From NCBI GenBank assembly GCA_039922495.1, contig JBDTEO010000022.1, positions 9,390-73,389 of the forward strand: a stretch of 64,000 nucleotides of DNA, given 5' to 3'. The position numbers were made by a program, and so were the translations under genes. The stretch's first letter is position 1, and the number at the start of each line of letters is the position of its first letter. The notes beneath the pieces are model-generated. The model was not told the DNA's origin and did not search any database. It saw only the letters and a program-made list of their open reading frames with translations. Positions 57,377 through 64,000 of this stretch are shown in pieces. The DNA is from JALYYC01 sp039922495 (GTDB taxonomy: Bacteria; Chloroflexota; Dormibacteria; CF-121).

Positions 57377-57661
57377 CTAGCCTCCGAAGAATCCCTCAGG
57401 GCTGATGTCCAGCATCGGCACCAATTCGGGAAAATCCTGCGAAAACCGATCGCCTGAGGCGGGGAAGATGTAGTCGAGCGGGACCGCGTGGCCGGCGGCC
57501 TGGGCCCGGTCGAGGAAGGTGGTGGCGAGGAGCAGGGTGCTGAATAAGGGGGTGACCGGTTCGCCACTGGTGGTGGTCCGAGAAAGGAGAAGCATCCGGT
57601 CCGGGTCGCGGCCGCGCTGGGGCAGTAGGACGATCAAAAAGACTCGCTCGGGAAGGCTCAC
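57377..57661 (-). CDS. Small hypothetical protein
   Basis: 94 residues, unrecognised. The sequence is protein-like (LPERVFLIVLLPQRGRDPDRMLLLSRTTTSGEPVTPLF, FLDRAQAAGHAVPLDYIFP, FPELVPMLDISPEGFFGG) with no membrane helix. GTG 57661 is the only good start. It lies upstream of the HD-GYP gene on the same strand, 54 bases away, and could be cotranscribed. Confidence 0.5.
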   Translation of the reverse strand: MSLPERVFLIVLLPQRGRDPDRMLLLSRTTTSGEPVTPLFSTLLLATTFLDRAQAAGHAVPLDYIFPASGDRFSQDFPELVPMLDISPEGFFGG

Positions 57662-57716
57662 CGGCTCAGCATAGGGACCCTGTGCAGACGCAAGCTTCGA
57701 GTAGGTCAGGCACTCC

Positions 57717-57722
57717 TAGACA
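57717..57722 (+). promoter_or_regulatory. -10 element upstream of the SirB1-like gene
   Basis: TAGACA ends 8 bases before ATG 57731; transcription would begin at or next to the ATG. Confidence 0.4.
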
Positions 57723-57730
57723 ATGTGGGC

Positions 57731-58561
57731 ATGACGCCGGCCGAGGCGCGCGACGCCTTCACGCGCCTGCTCCAGACGCCCGAGGCGGAGCTGGACCTGG
57801 CGGAGGGGGCGCTGCTGATCGCGGCGGAGGAGTACCAGGAGATGCGCCCGGCGGTCTACCTGAACCAGATTGCGCGGATGGCGACCGACCTCAAGAAGCG
57901 CATTCGAACCGAGGTCGACCCGGAACGAGTGGTGGAAATCGTCAACGACTACTTTTTCGAGGAGCTGCACTACAAGGGCAATCGCCAGGAGTACTACGAC
58001 CCCCGCAACAGCTACTTGAACGATGTCATCGAGCGGCGGGTCGGCATCCCGATTACCCTGGCGGTGCTTTATGTGGCGGTGGGGGAGCGGGCCGGTCTGC
58101 CGGTGCGCGGGGTTGGCATGCCGGGCCATTTCCTGGTGAAATACTCGCCGGCCGCGGCGGACGTCGAGATTTTCATTGACGCCTTCAACGCGCGCACCAT
58201 GAACCGGGTTGAATGCGCGAAGATGCTCCAGGAGATGTATGGGGGGGCAGTCGAGATGCGTCCGGCGCTGCTGCAGCCATCGACCAAGCGACAGATCCTC
58301 GCCCGCATCCTGAATAACTTGAAGAGTCTCTACATGTCGCGCAACGATCTGCCCCGGGCGCTCGCCGCCAGTGACCGGATCATGCTCGCTGACCCGCACC
58401 TGACCTCGGAGTGGCGGGACCACGGCATGATCCAGTTGCAACTTCGCCACGACAGCGGGGCCCTCAAGGACTTCAGCCGCTACCTCGCGATCCGGCCCGA
58501 GCCGGAGGACGCGCCCCGCGTCCAGCAGCTGCGCAACGACCTGATCAGCCGGCTGAATTGA
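57731..58561 (+). CDS. SirB1/transglutaminase-like protein with TPR-like tail
   Basis: 276 residues of the SirB1 family. The transglutaminase-like core is visible as YYDPRNSYLNDVIERRVGIPITLAVLYVAVGERAGLPVRGVGMPGHFLVKY, with the usual His of GHFLV and Asp of FIDAFNART; the nucleophilic Cys is replaced by Thr/Leu as in other members, so hydrolysis is doubtful. TPR-like helices follow (ILARILNNLKSLYMSRNDLPRALAASDRIM). ATG 57731 matches the -10; GTG 57725 is the alternative. It is followed with a 4-base overlap by a small membrane protein gene. Confidence 0.8.
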   Translation: MTPAEARDAFTRLLQTPEAELDLAEGALLIAAEEYQEMRPAVYLNQIARMATDLKKRIRTEVDPERVVEIVNDYFFEELHYKGNRQEYYDPRNSYLNDVIERRVGIPITLAVLYVAVGERAGLPVRGVGMPGHFLVKYSPAAADVEIFIDAFNARTMNRVECAKMLQEMYGGAVEMRPALLQPSTKRQILARILNNLKSLYMSRNDLPRALAASDRIMLADPHLTSEWRDHGMIQLQLRHDSGALKDFSRYLAIRPEPEDAPRVQQLRNDLISRLN

Positions 58562-59034
58562 AAGACCTCGGGCTGATCGTTCGCAACGGCCTCTTCTTCG
58601 GCCTGGTCGGCGGCATCTTCGGGGTGGTCGTCCTGGCCGGAGCGATCTTCATCGCGCACGAGTATCCGCTCAGCAGCTTTTCGTCGCTGACCGGGACCAT
58701 CCTCAGTTTTCTGATTTTCGGGGCGGCCGGGCGAAAGCTCGCCATCGCCACCAGGAGCACCGCCGCCGCCTGGCAGATGGGCGCCCTCGCCGGGGGCGTC
58801 AGCGAATTGATCCGGACGGTCGCCATCTCGGTCTTCCTCTCGTACTCGCCGACTGCCCAGGCCGCCTTCAATCGCTTGAGCCCGGCGGCGCAACAGGCGG
58901 CAGCGGATCCCGGGAACGAGATCGCGAACCTGGCCATCTATCTCGCCGCGGCCATCATCTTTGGCGGGTTGGCCGCCTGGCTCGGTGCCTGGGCCCTGCT
59001 GCGCTTCAATCCGCCGAGCGCGCCAGCTCGATGA
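58558..59034 (+). CDS. Small four-helix membrane protein
   Basis: 158 residues, unrecognised. Four hydrophobic helices (FFGLVGGIFGVVVLAGAIFIA, LTGTILSFLIFGAA, WQMGALAGGVSELIRTVAISVFL, IYLAAAIIFGGLAAWLGAWALL). TTG 58558 overlaps the preceding TGA (TTGA), so it is coupled to the SirB1-like gene. Confidence 0.6.
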   Translation: MKDLGLIVRNGLFFGLVGGIFGVVVLAGAIFIAHEYPLSSFSSLTGTILSFLIFGAAGRKLAIATRSTAAAWQMGALAGGVSELIRTVAISVFLSYSPTAQAAFNRLSPAAQQAAADPGNEIANLAIYLAAAIIFGGLAAWLGAWALLRFNPPSAPAR

Positions 59035-59051
59035 CTACGTAGAGGCGCGGG

Positions 59052-59153
59052 ATGCTCGAAATCCTGTCTGGTGCCTGGGACGAGGTCATTGCCGGCGTGT
59101 TCAAGGTCGTCCGAGCAAGCTGGCGCTGGGTGAATCCGAGGGCCCGCGGGTAG
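59052..59153 (+). CDS. Possible 33-residue peptide
   Basis: ATG 59052 has AGAGGCGCGGG upstream and encodes MLEILSGAWDEVIAGVFKVV followed by RASWRWVNPRARG, an amphipathic helix with a basic end. It ends within the -10 of the SRP RNA promoter. No homology judgement is possible; it may be chance. Confidence 0.2.
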   Translation: MLEILSGAWDEVIAGVFKVVRASWRWVNPRARG

Positions 59154-59156
59154 AAT
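59151..59156 (+). promoter_or_regulatory. -10 element of the SRP RNA gene
   Basis: TAGAAT ends 6 bases before 59163, the first base of the closing stem. No clear -35. Confidence 0.55.
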
Positions 59157-59162
59157 AGACCC

Positions 59163-59430
59163 GATCGCGCTAGACGGGGAGTTAGCGGTGCCCTGTACCC
59201 GCAATCCGCTACAGCGGGGTCGAATTCCCCTTTGAGGGGTGCGCTATCCGGAGTCGTGCTTCGTGTGACTGCGTTGATGGCCTGGTCCTGCGCGACCTGG
59301 TTCCGTGAACCCTGTCAGGTCCGGAAGGAAGCAGCAGTAAGCGGGGTGCCGGGGGCGCCGCAGCCCACCGGGCCTGAGTGGTCCACGTTGTGCGCCCGGG
59401 CAGCGTTACAACAAGGAGGGGTGCGCGGTC
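59163..59430 (+). ncRNA. ffs: Signal recognition particle RNA, large (Alu-containing) bacterial type
   Basis: RNA core of the signal recognition particle that targets nascent membrane proteins with Ffh. The SRP54-binding hairpin CAGGTCCGGAAGGAAGCAGC with its GGAA tetraloop is at 59316-59335, and CCTG/GGTCCTGCGC-type flanks precede it. The 5' half (GGGGAGTTAGCGGTGCCCTG, 59176-59195, then GTACCCGCAATCCGCT) reproduces the Alu domain of Bacillus scRNA almost base for base as I remember it. GATCGCGC (59163-59170) pairs with GCGCGGTC (59423-59430) over 8 bases, as CCGUGC/GCACGG does in B. subtilis. The length of 268 nt fits the large class (~270), not the ~100-nt 4.5S form. Confidence 0.93.
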
Positions 59431-59470
59431 AACCCATTGCCAGACATAGCCGGAATGTTGAAATACCGTA

Positions 59471-59499
59471 TTGCAGAACTTCTGATTTCCCGTTAAATT
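59471..59499 (+). promoter_or_regulatory. Promoter of the toxin-antitoxin-like pair
   Basis: TTGCAG (59471-59476), 17-base spacer, TAAATT (59494-59499), ending 8 bases before ATG 59508, so the transcript is nearly leaderless. The region is AT-rich compared with its surroundings. Confidence 0.6.
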
Positions 59500-59507
59500 G
59501 CTGATAC

Positions 59508-59813
59508 ATGGCGAAGCGGTTTCTAAGCGTCCACGATCGGGGCAATCTGACCCTACCGGCAGACATCCGGCGCCAGTACGGGCTGGATAAGCCCGGGGTG
59601 CAGGTTGAGGTCATCGCTCGCGCTGGGGTAATCGAGCTACGTCCCCACGTTGCCATACCAGCGAGCCAGGCCTGGTACTGGCAACCCGAGTGGCAAGCGG
59701 GCGAGCGAGCCGTGGACGATCATACGGCGGCTGGCCGGATTGAGACCGCCGAGGACGTCAATGAGTTTTTGGCGGCCATGGATAAAGTCCGAAAGAAGAA
59801 GCGTAAGGCCTGA
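59508..59813 (+). CDS. AbrB/SpoVT-type antitoxin-like DNA-binding protein
   Basis: 101 residues. The N-terminal swapped-hairpin AbrB-like domain is visible as FLSVHDRGNLTLPADIRRQYGLDKPGVQVEVIARAGVIELRPH (about residues 5-47). The C-terminal tail (ERAVDDHTAAGRIETAEDVNEFLAAMDKVRKKKRKA) would wrap the partner toxin. The gene after it is a RelE-like toxin candidate 6 bases downstream, giving a normal antitoxin-first type II module with probable autorepression at the promoter above. Confidence 0.8.
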   Translation: MAKRFLSVHDRGNLTLPADIRRQYGLDKPGVQVEVIARAGVIELRPHVAIPASQAWYWQPEWQAGERAVDDHTAAGRIETAEDVNEFLAAMDKVRKKKRKA

Positions 59814-59819
59814 GTCCCG

Positions 59820-60131
59820 TTGCGGTTTGAGTGGACACCGCAGTTCAGCGCTGATTTCAGTCGGCTCACCGTGAATGAGGCCAAGATGTTGCGGAAGGCT
59901 GCGAAAGAAGACTTTTCACCGGCGTGCGATCGATACATTGAGGATCCTGGCCAACCGTGGCCCCGGGCATTGCGGGTTCAGCGGATGACCGGCACCGAGC
60001 GGGTTTGGGAAATGACCTGGTCATTTCGCGGTCCGGACGGCCGGGCAACCTTTGAGTGGGTCACAACCGGCGGCCAGGCCCGAGTCCGCTGGCGGCGCAT
60101 TGGTGGGTACGCAATCTTCAAGAATCCATGA
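59820..60131 (+). CDS. RelE/ParE-fold toxin-like protein
   Basis: 103 residues. The topology MRFEWTPQFSADFSRLTVNEAKMLRKAAKEDFSP, then RALRVQRMTGTERVWEMTWSFRGPDGRATFEWV and VRWRRIGGYAIFKNP matches RelE-fold toxins (helix pair, then a four-strand sheet with basic C-terminal residues). Catalytic residues cannot be aligned with certainty, so mRNase activity is an inference. TTG 59820 is 6 bases after the antitoxin stop. Confidence 0.65.
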   Translation: MRFEWTPQFSADFSRLTVNEAKMLRKAAKEDFSPACDRYIEDPGQPWPRALRVQRMTGTERVWEMTWSFRGPDGRATFEWVTTGGQARVRWRRIGGYAIFKNP

Positions 60132-60149
60132 AGGTTGTTCGGTTGCGAC

Positions 60150-60470
60150 CTACCCGGTAACCTCGAGATCGAGTTGCTGGAAGGGGCAGGTGTTGGGCCG
60201 CGCGTGGTCAGATGAGGAGTGCCAGTCGCCCTCGCGGACAGACACATGGTGGAGTTCGTCGATCGGGATACACCGCCAGTTTTCGTGAGAGCCGGCAGGA
60301 CCGAGGCCGCTGGCGCTATCGCCGGCGAACTGGTAGAAGAGCGCTTGCCGCTCGTGGCGCTTGTTGAAGCCGATCGCGTGGGGGCACATCTCGCGGTGAT
60401 ACCCACGGTACGTCGCCAGAACCTGCTGGCGTTTCTCGATCGCCTCCCGGATCAGGCTGTAGGTATCCAT
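60150..60470 (-). CDS. WYL-like domain protein
   Basis: 106 residues. The text IREAIEKRQQVLATYRGYHREMCPHAIGFNKRHERQALFYQFAGDS and WRCIPIDELHHVSVREGDWH resembles the ligand-binding half of a stand-alone WYL-type domain. No DNA-binding domain is attached. It is last in a possible two-gene unit with the membrane protein at 60486. Confidence 0.5.
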   Translation of the reverse strand: MDTYSLIREAIEKRQQVLATYRGYHREMCPHAIGFNKRHERQALFYQFAGDSASGLGPAGSHENWRCIPIDELHHVSVREGDWHSSSDHARPNTCPFQQLDLEVTG

Positions 60471-60485
60471 CCCGAACGCATTTTG

Positions 60486-61241
60486 TCAGGCAGCGTTGGT
60501 CGCCGACCTGGCCAGGGAGTCGAGATCCATCCCTTCTTTCCGCACGCGCAGGTCCATGTAGAGAAGGGTATAGCCGATCGGGACCAGTGGCGTGGCCAGC
60601 GACGCAAGGACGGTGGCGAGCACACTGGCTGCAAGCACCTTGGTTGTGAGGTCCAGACCCGGAATCAGGGCGACCCCCAGGCCGGCTGAGGCGCCCAGGA
60701 TGATCACGATAACGGCGTCGAGCAGGCCGATGGTGAGCATGATCAGAAAGGTCCGCCACCAGAAGCCCTGCACGAGGGAGGCACTGCGCTTGACGGCCTG
60801 GCCCGGGGTGACGGGTTCGGCCGCGAGCACCGAGGCGGCCGGCGCCCAGCGCACGAGCAGCCAGATGCCCAGCGGCAGGATGATCAGCGCGAGCGCCGCC
60901 ACGATCAAGCGGAAGTAGACGCCGGCGAAGTTGCCGTACCGGCGGAACCCGGCCTGGAGGACGTCGGTGGCGCTCGCCGGCCCCCGGAATACGACATGCG
61001 CGGCGGCCAGGTAAAGCGTGGCCAGGACGTACGGAGCCAGAAAGAAGCGCATGAGGCCGCTCCACTTGGACAAGCCGGCCACAAGGAACAGGACACTGGG
61101 AAGTGACAACACCAGGCTGATGCTGGCGAACAGCTCAAAGTTCCGGCGGTAGACCTTAAAGGTGGCGTCCAGCAGCTCCGATAGCGAATAGGTTCGCACC
61201 TGCATCGGGCCGGACGTCGCTGGCGCCGGATAGCCGGTCAT
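60486..61241 (-). CDS. Six-helix membrane protein, GPDPase-membrane-domain-like
   Basis: 251 residues with six hydrophobic segments. TYSLSELLDATFKVYRRNFELFASISLVLSLPSVLFLVAGL is the N-terminal pattern of glycerophosphodiester-phosphodiesterase membrane-domain proteins, and PGQAVKRSASLVQGFWWRTFLIMLTIGLLDAVIVIILG is the second half. No catalytic domain is attached. It ends RKEGMDLDSLARSATNAA. Function unknown. Confidence 0.65.
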   Translation of the reverse strand: MTGYPAPATSGPMQVRTYSLSELLDATFKVYRRNFELFASISLVLSLPSVLFLVAGLSKWSGLMRFFLAPYVLATLYLAAAHVVFRGPASATDVLQAGFRRYGNFAGVYFRLIVAALALIILPLGIWLLVRWAPAASVLAAEPVTPGQAVKRSASLVQGFWWRTFLIMLTIGLLDAVIVIILGASAGLGVALIPGLDLTTKVLAASVLATVLASLATPLVPIGYTLLYMDLRVRKEGMDLDSLARSATNAA

Positions 61242-61300
61242 GCTGGTGCGCTAGTAACGAACGGGTCATAGCCGTCTTGCACCTCGGCGACGATCGCCGC

Positions 61301-61960
61301 CTATTTCGCCCGGGAGAGGATGAGGGCGTGGCCGCTGTCGCCTTCCGGAATGAAGCGATTCCACAGCGGTTCGAAGCCGCTGACCTTGAGCCATTCGAGG
61401 TAGGTCGGCGCGTCGGCGTGGTCCCAGAACATGGTGCCGCCCAGATACTCCTCCGTGCCGGTCCATCGCCGATTTCCGAAGGTTGCCAGGAATACGCCAC
61501 CGTCGCGAAGCCAGCGGCGAAGACGCGGAAGGAGCGCTTTCTGATCCGCAAGGGGCACGTGGATGAGCGCATAGAAGGACACGATCGCGTCGAACGACTT
61601 GGCTGGTGGCTCCCAATCAACCATGTCGGCCTGGATGAAGGTGGCGCCGGGGACGAGCCCGCGGGCTCGATCGATCTGCACTGCCGAGAGGTCGACCCCG
61701 GTGACCTGAAAGCCCGCCTCCACCAGTTGCCGGGTGGCGGGCAGTCCGCAGCCGCAACCAAGATCGAGAACCCTCGCGCCCGAAGGGAGCGATCGGGCGA
61801 GTTCATCGGTCCACGGACGGTAATCTGCGGTCGATTGATCTGTCAGCGGATTGGCCGCGCCCGAGTCGTCGCGGTAGGCTCGCGAAATCTTGTCATAGCC
61901 GCGCCGAACCAGGTCGCGTTGACGTGCTCGCTCTGCTGCATCAGTCTCGACTTCGGCCAT
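61301..61960 (-). CDS. SAM-dependent methyltransferase
   Basis: 219 residues. The core is ARVLDLGCGCGLPATRQLVEAGFQVTGVDLSAVQIDRAR (motif I), ATFIQADMVDWEPPAKSFDAIVSFYALIHVPLADQKALLPRLRRWLRDGGVFLATFG, then FGNRRWTGTEEYLGGTMFWDHADAPTYLEWL, a cap loop found in a common actinobacterial methyltransferase subfamily. The substrate is unknown. Start ATG 61960. Confidence 0.85.
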   Translation of the reverse strand: MAEVETDAAERARQRDLVRRGYDKISRAYRDDSGAANPLTDQSTADYRPWTDELARSLPSGARVLDLGCGCGLPATRQLVEAGFQVTGVDLSAVQIDRARGLVPGATFIQADMVDWEPPAKSFDAIVSFYALIHVPLADQKALLPRLRRWLRDGGVFLATFGNRRWTGTEEYLGGTMFWDHADAPTYLEWLKVSGFEPLWNRFIPEGDSGHALILSRAK

Positions 61961-61976
61961 GGACTAGAAGGAGAGT

Positions 61977-62999
61977 TTAGGCAGCGCGGCGAGCGGTGGA
62001 CCGAAGCGTGTTCCGCCACATGGCAGCAGCATCCGCGGTGGCTACGCGGTAGGGACTCCATCGATTGACGTGGGTCGGGTTGAGCGTGGTGGTGAAGAGG
62101 AGGTAGGGTCCCTTGCCACGCGCGAGGTGGGCGAAGTCGGTTGACGGGATCAACCAGCTCCAGGGATGCCACGCGGCGCGCCGGCGATCGTAGTGCTGGA
62201 CCAGGATGTAATGGCGGGGATTCGGCGAGAAGGTTGCGGCGTGGATGTTCGCCTGGATCAACTTGGTGGAATTCGTCACGGTAGACCCGTGGATGGCGAT
62301 CGAGGCCCACCGGCCGGTCTGCTTCGAGAAGGCGAGACGATGGCGGCCAAAGTTATCTGGTGTTGCCGCCATCAGGACCTCGTCGCCGGTCGCGACCTCG
62401 AGGAACGCGGCGTCGAAGTGCCGCTCGAAGAAGGCGCCGGTCTCGATCGGATTGGTCGAGACGCCGGCAACACGGCTCTTGCTCGGGAGCAGCGACCAAC
62501 CACGGGCCGCCGCCAGCTCGCGCACGGCCACCTGGTATCGGGCGGCGGCGTCCCTGGTCAGGCCGGATCGCCTGGCGGTAAATACGCGCCGGCCCTGGGA
62601 ACCGTTCTGCGGGACGCAGACCTCGTCAAGCTTCAGGCTGGAGACGAGCCACGCCGGGTCGAGCAGTTCGCGGGTGCGCAGGTCGTAGTAGAGGAAGGTG
62701 AAGTCGACGTGCCGGCGCGGGTGCAACGCCGGCGTCCCGAACGCGATCTGGACCTGGTTTCCGGAATGGAGTCGTGCCGTGCCTTTGACCTGGTCGAGTC
62801 GCCAATCGTAGGAGCCAATCGGCGCCCGGCCACGGTCATAGCCGCCGGTGTCGTGCAAGGGAATGTAAGTCTCGAGCTGGCCCGGCCAGGAGAGCACATA
62901 GGCCTCATCAAGCCGGTTCTCGATGATCCAACCAAGCTGGGCGTCTCCGGGCCGCCAGCTCCCGACCGTGTCGACCGGCCAGGATCGATCGCGCGCCAT
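61977..62999 (-). CDS. Unknown 340-residue protein
   Basis: 340 residues, no family recognised. It looks like a two-domain soluble protein: an N-terminal part (QLGWIIENRLDEAYVLSWPGQLETYIPLHDTGG...KGTARLHSGNQVQIAFG) and a C-terminal part with STDFAHLARGKGPYLLFTTTLNPTHVNRWSPYRV. The latter resembles a nucleic-acid or restriction-type fold only superficially. It is 16 bases upstream of the methyltransferase on the same strand, so the two may form a DNA- or small-molecule-modification pair. Confidence 0.6.
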   Translation of the reverse strand: MARDRSWPVDTVGSWRPGDAQLGWIIENRLDEAYVLSWPGQLETYIPLHDTGGYDRGRAPIGSYDWRLDQVKGTARLHSGNQVQIAFGTPALHPRRHVDFTFLYYDLRTRELLDPAWLVSSLKLDEVCVPQNGSQGRRVFTARRSGLTRDAAARYQVAVRELAAARGWSLLPSKSRVAGVSTNPIETGAFFERHFDAAFLEVATGDEVLMAATPDNFGRHRLAFSKQTGRWASIAIHGSTVTNSTKLIQANIHAATFSPNPRHYILVQHYDRRRAAWHPWSWLIPSTDFAHLARGKGPYLLFTTTLNPTHVNRWSPYRVATADAAAMWRNTLRSTARRAA

Positions 63000-63045
63000 A
63001 CGGACCTAAACCGGCCTGACCTGCTTCTTCCTGCGACTATGAGCC

Positions 63046-63894
63046 ATGCCTTCGGATCCTCCGAACCTACCGCGCTATGGGGAGCGGTCGCTGGCGGATC
63101 TATTGCCGGCGATATTCCAAACGCATCACCCTGACCGTCCCCCCGAAAACGGGCGGAGGGAAAGAGGAATGGTGGTTCCCAGCCTTGGGATCGAGCCGGC
63201 GAAGCGGGTCTGCCTGCTGCTGATCGATGGTCTGGGTTGGGAGTTGCTCCGGGCAAATCGCGAAACGGCGCCGTTCATGTATTCGCTGGCACAGGAACCG
63301 CTGACGGCCGGCTTTCCAGCGACGACGGTGGCCAGCATCAGCTCCCTGGCTACCGGGCTTCCGCCGGGCCAACACGGATTGGTCGGCTATACGATGGCTC
63401 TTCCGGGCCAGTCACGCGCCTTCAATCTTCTGACCTGGTCGCTCTATGGCATCGGCCCACGGGTCAGCCTTGTGGAGCAGTTTGTCCCGGAGCGCGCGCA
63501 GCCCGAGATTACGATGACGGAGCGCTTGGTGGCCAGTGGAGTCCGCGTCACCCGCATCGGCCCCCCCATCCACGATGGCTCCGGTCTGACACGAGCCGTC
63601 TGGCGGGGCGGCGAGTTTCGGGCGGGGGACACGCTCGACGGCGTCATCGGGCAAAGCGTTGACGCATTGAAGCCGAAGCCCAGCTTTGTGTACGCCTATC
63701 ATCCCAAGCTCGACACGGCAGGGCACATCTACGGGGTGGCGTCGCAAGAGTGGCGCGACGAGCTGCGATCGATTGATCGAAGCCTCACCGAAATGGCGGA
63801 ACGGCTGCCCGGCGGCTGCCTGCTCGTGGTTACAGGAGACCATGGAATGGTCGACCTTGCTCCCGATCAGCGACTAGATGAAGTTCCCGGATAG
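63046..63894 (+). CDS. Alkaline-phosphatase-fold phosphodiesterase/pyrophosphatase, C-terminally short
   Basis: 282 residues of the type I phosphodiesterase/nucleotide pyrophosphatase family. Metal and nucleophile motifs are LLLIDGLGWELL, the Thr in FPATTVASISSLATGLPPGQHGLVGY, YHPKLDTAGHIYG and VVTGDHGMVDL, all intact. Typical members continue about 100 residues to a last His ligand; here the frame stops at TAG 63892-63894 right after the GDHG motif, and no frame downstream restores it. It may be truncated or a variant. Start ATG 63046. Confidence 0.75.
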   Translation: MPSDPPNLPRYGERSLADLLPAIFQTHHPDRPPENGRRERGMVVPSLGIEPAKRVCLLLIDGLGWELLRANRETAPFMYSLAQEPLTAGFPATTVASISSLATGLPPGQHGLVGYTMALPGQSRAFNLLTWSLYGIGPRVSLVEQFVPERAQPEITMTERLVASGVRVTRIGPPIHDGSGLTRAVWRGGEFRAGDTLDGVIGQSVDALKPKPSFVYAYHPKLDTAGHIYGVASQEWRDELRSIDRSLTEMAERLPGGCLLVVTGDHGMVDLAPDQRLDEVPG

Positions 63895-64000
63895 ATATGG
63901 CACAGCCGGCAGTACGGTGTCGGCATGCCAGAGCCAGCCGCTCGCCATGACGAACACGAATCGGACCCACGCCGGTGGGTTCGCCGGCATCATTACCAGC
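63874..64000 (-). CDS. Possible partial gene entering from the right edge
   Basis: Open minus-strand frame from the window edge to TAG (63876-63874), ~41 codons: PPAWVRFVFVMASGWLWHADTVLPAVPYLSGNFI at its end. It overlaps the phosphodiesterase 3' end by 21 bases. The composition is plausible for a protein C-terminus but too short to identify. Confidence 0.25.
   Translation of the reverse strand, partial: LVMMPANPPAWVRFVFVMASGWLWHADTVLPAVPYLSGNFI

Noticed and set aside
59052..59153. 33-residue peptide as a confident gene
   Set aside because: Listed at low confidence only; it is short, has a weak ribosome site and ends in the SRP promoter.

Overview
The window is a high-GC bacterial chromosome segment, about 96 percent of it genes. 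It has no insertion sequence, CRISPR array, tRNA or 5S/16S/23S rRNA gene that I can see. Several traits point to a soil member of the Chloroflexota/Dormibacterota side of the monoderm tree rather than to a true actinomycete: a large, Alu-domain-bearing SRP RNA of the Bacillus/Thermotoga type at 59163-59430; a CxxC zinc-ribbon protein of the kind common in Chloroflexota; paralogous DUF222-HNH proteins; BMP-family nucleoside transporters; and many genes that start within a few bases of the transcription start predicted from a -10 box. The phylum assignment is an inference from gene content. Oxygen-linked chemistry (phenylacetyl-CoA epoxidase subunits, a CtaG-type oxidase assembly protein) suggests an aerobe.

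Layout. 1-3.5 kb: end of a class A penicillin-binding protein, a CDP-alcohol phosphotransferase-like membrane protein, a broken DUF222-HNH gene and an F420-type PPOX protein. 3.5-9.5 kb: a tight seven-gene run (orphan substrate-binding lipoprotein, CPBP protease, unknown anchored protein, fenitrothion-hydrolase-like membrane protein, CtaG, Fur, VIT-family Fe/Mn transporter). 9.5-14.2 kb: small housekeeping-like genes, an intact DUF222-HNH gene followed by a G-rich tandem repeat, and a DUF2330 protein. 14.4-24.5 kb: a carbohydrate locus with a LacI regulator and its likely operator, a complete Opp/Dpp-type ABC importer, a secreted glycoamylase-fold protein and a GH39 glycosidase. 24.7-37 kb: nucleoside uptake and salvage (HAD phosphatase, adenosine deaminase, three BMP lipoproteins around one ABC importer, uracil phosphoribosyltransferase, uridine phosphorylase-like and thymidine phosphorylase), with a stray TadE gene inside it, then MntP. 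37.5-40.2 kb: three Tad-type pseudopilin genes. 41.2-45.6 kb: a rearranged phenylacetyl-CoA epoxidase cluster (paaA-paaD-paaB-paaC plus a detached zinc ribbon), an aminotransferase with altered cofactor-binding residues and a methyltransferase. 46-51.6 kb: large secreted proteins, each with its own promoter or hairpin, plus a frameshifted remnant. 51.6-58.6 kb: an HtrA-like protease and two HD-GYP c-di-GMP phosphodiesterases facing each other. 59-64 kb: SRP RNA, a toxin-antitoxin-like pair, membrane and methyltransferase genes and a C-terminally short phosphodiesterase.

The most unusual signal is a structured non-coding RNA present twice, at 40435-40681 and 45688-45863. Both copies begin and end with the same sequence, close with the same 10-bp stem, carry a compensatory-changed internal hairpin and GNRA-capped stems, and start 7-8 bases after a sigma70-like -10 element. 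I do not recognise it as any known RNA class.
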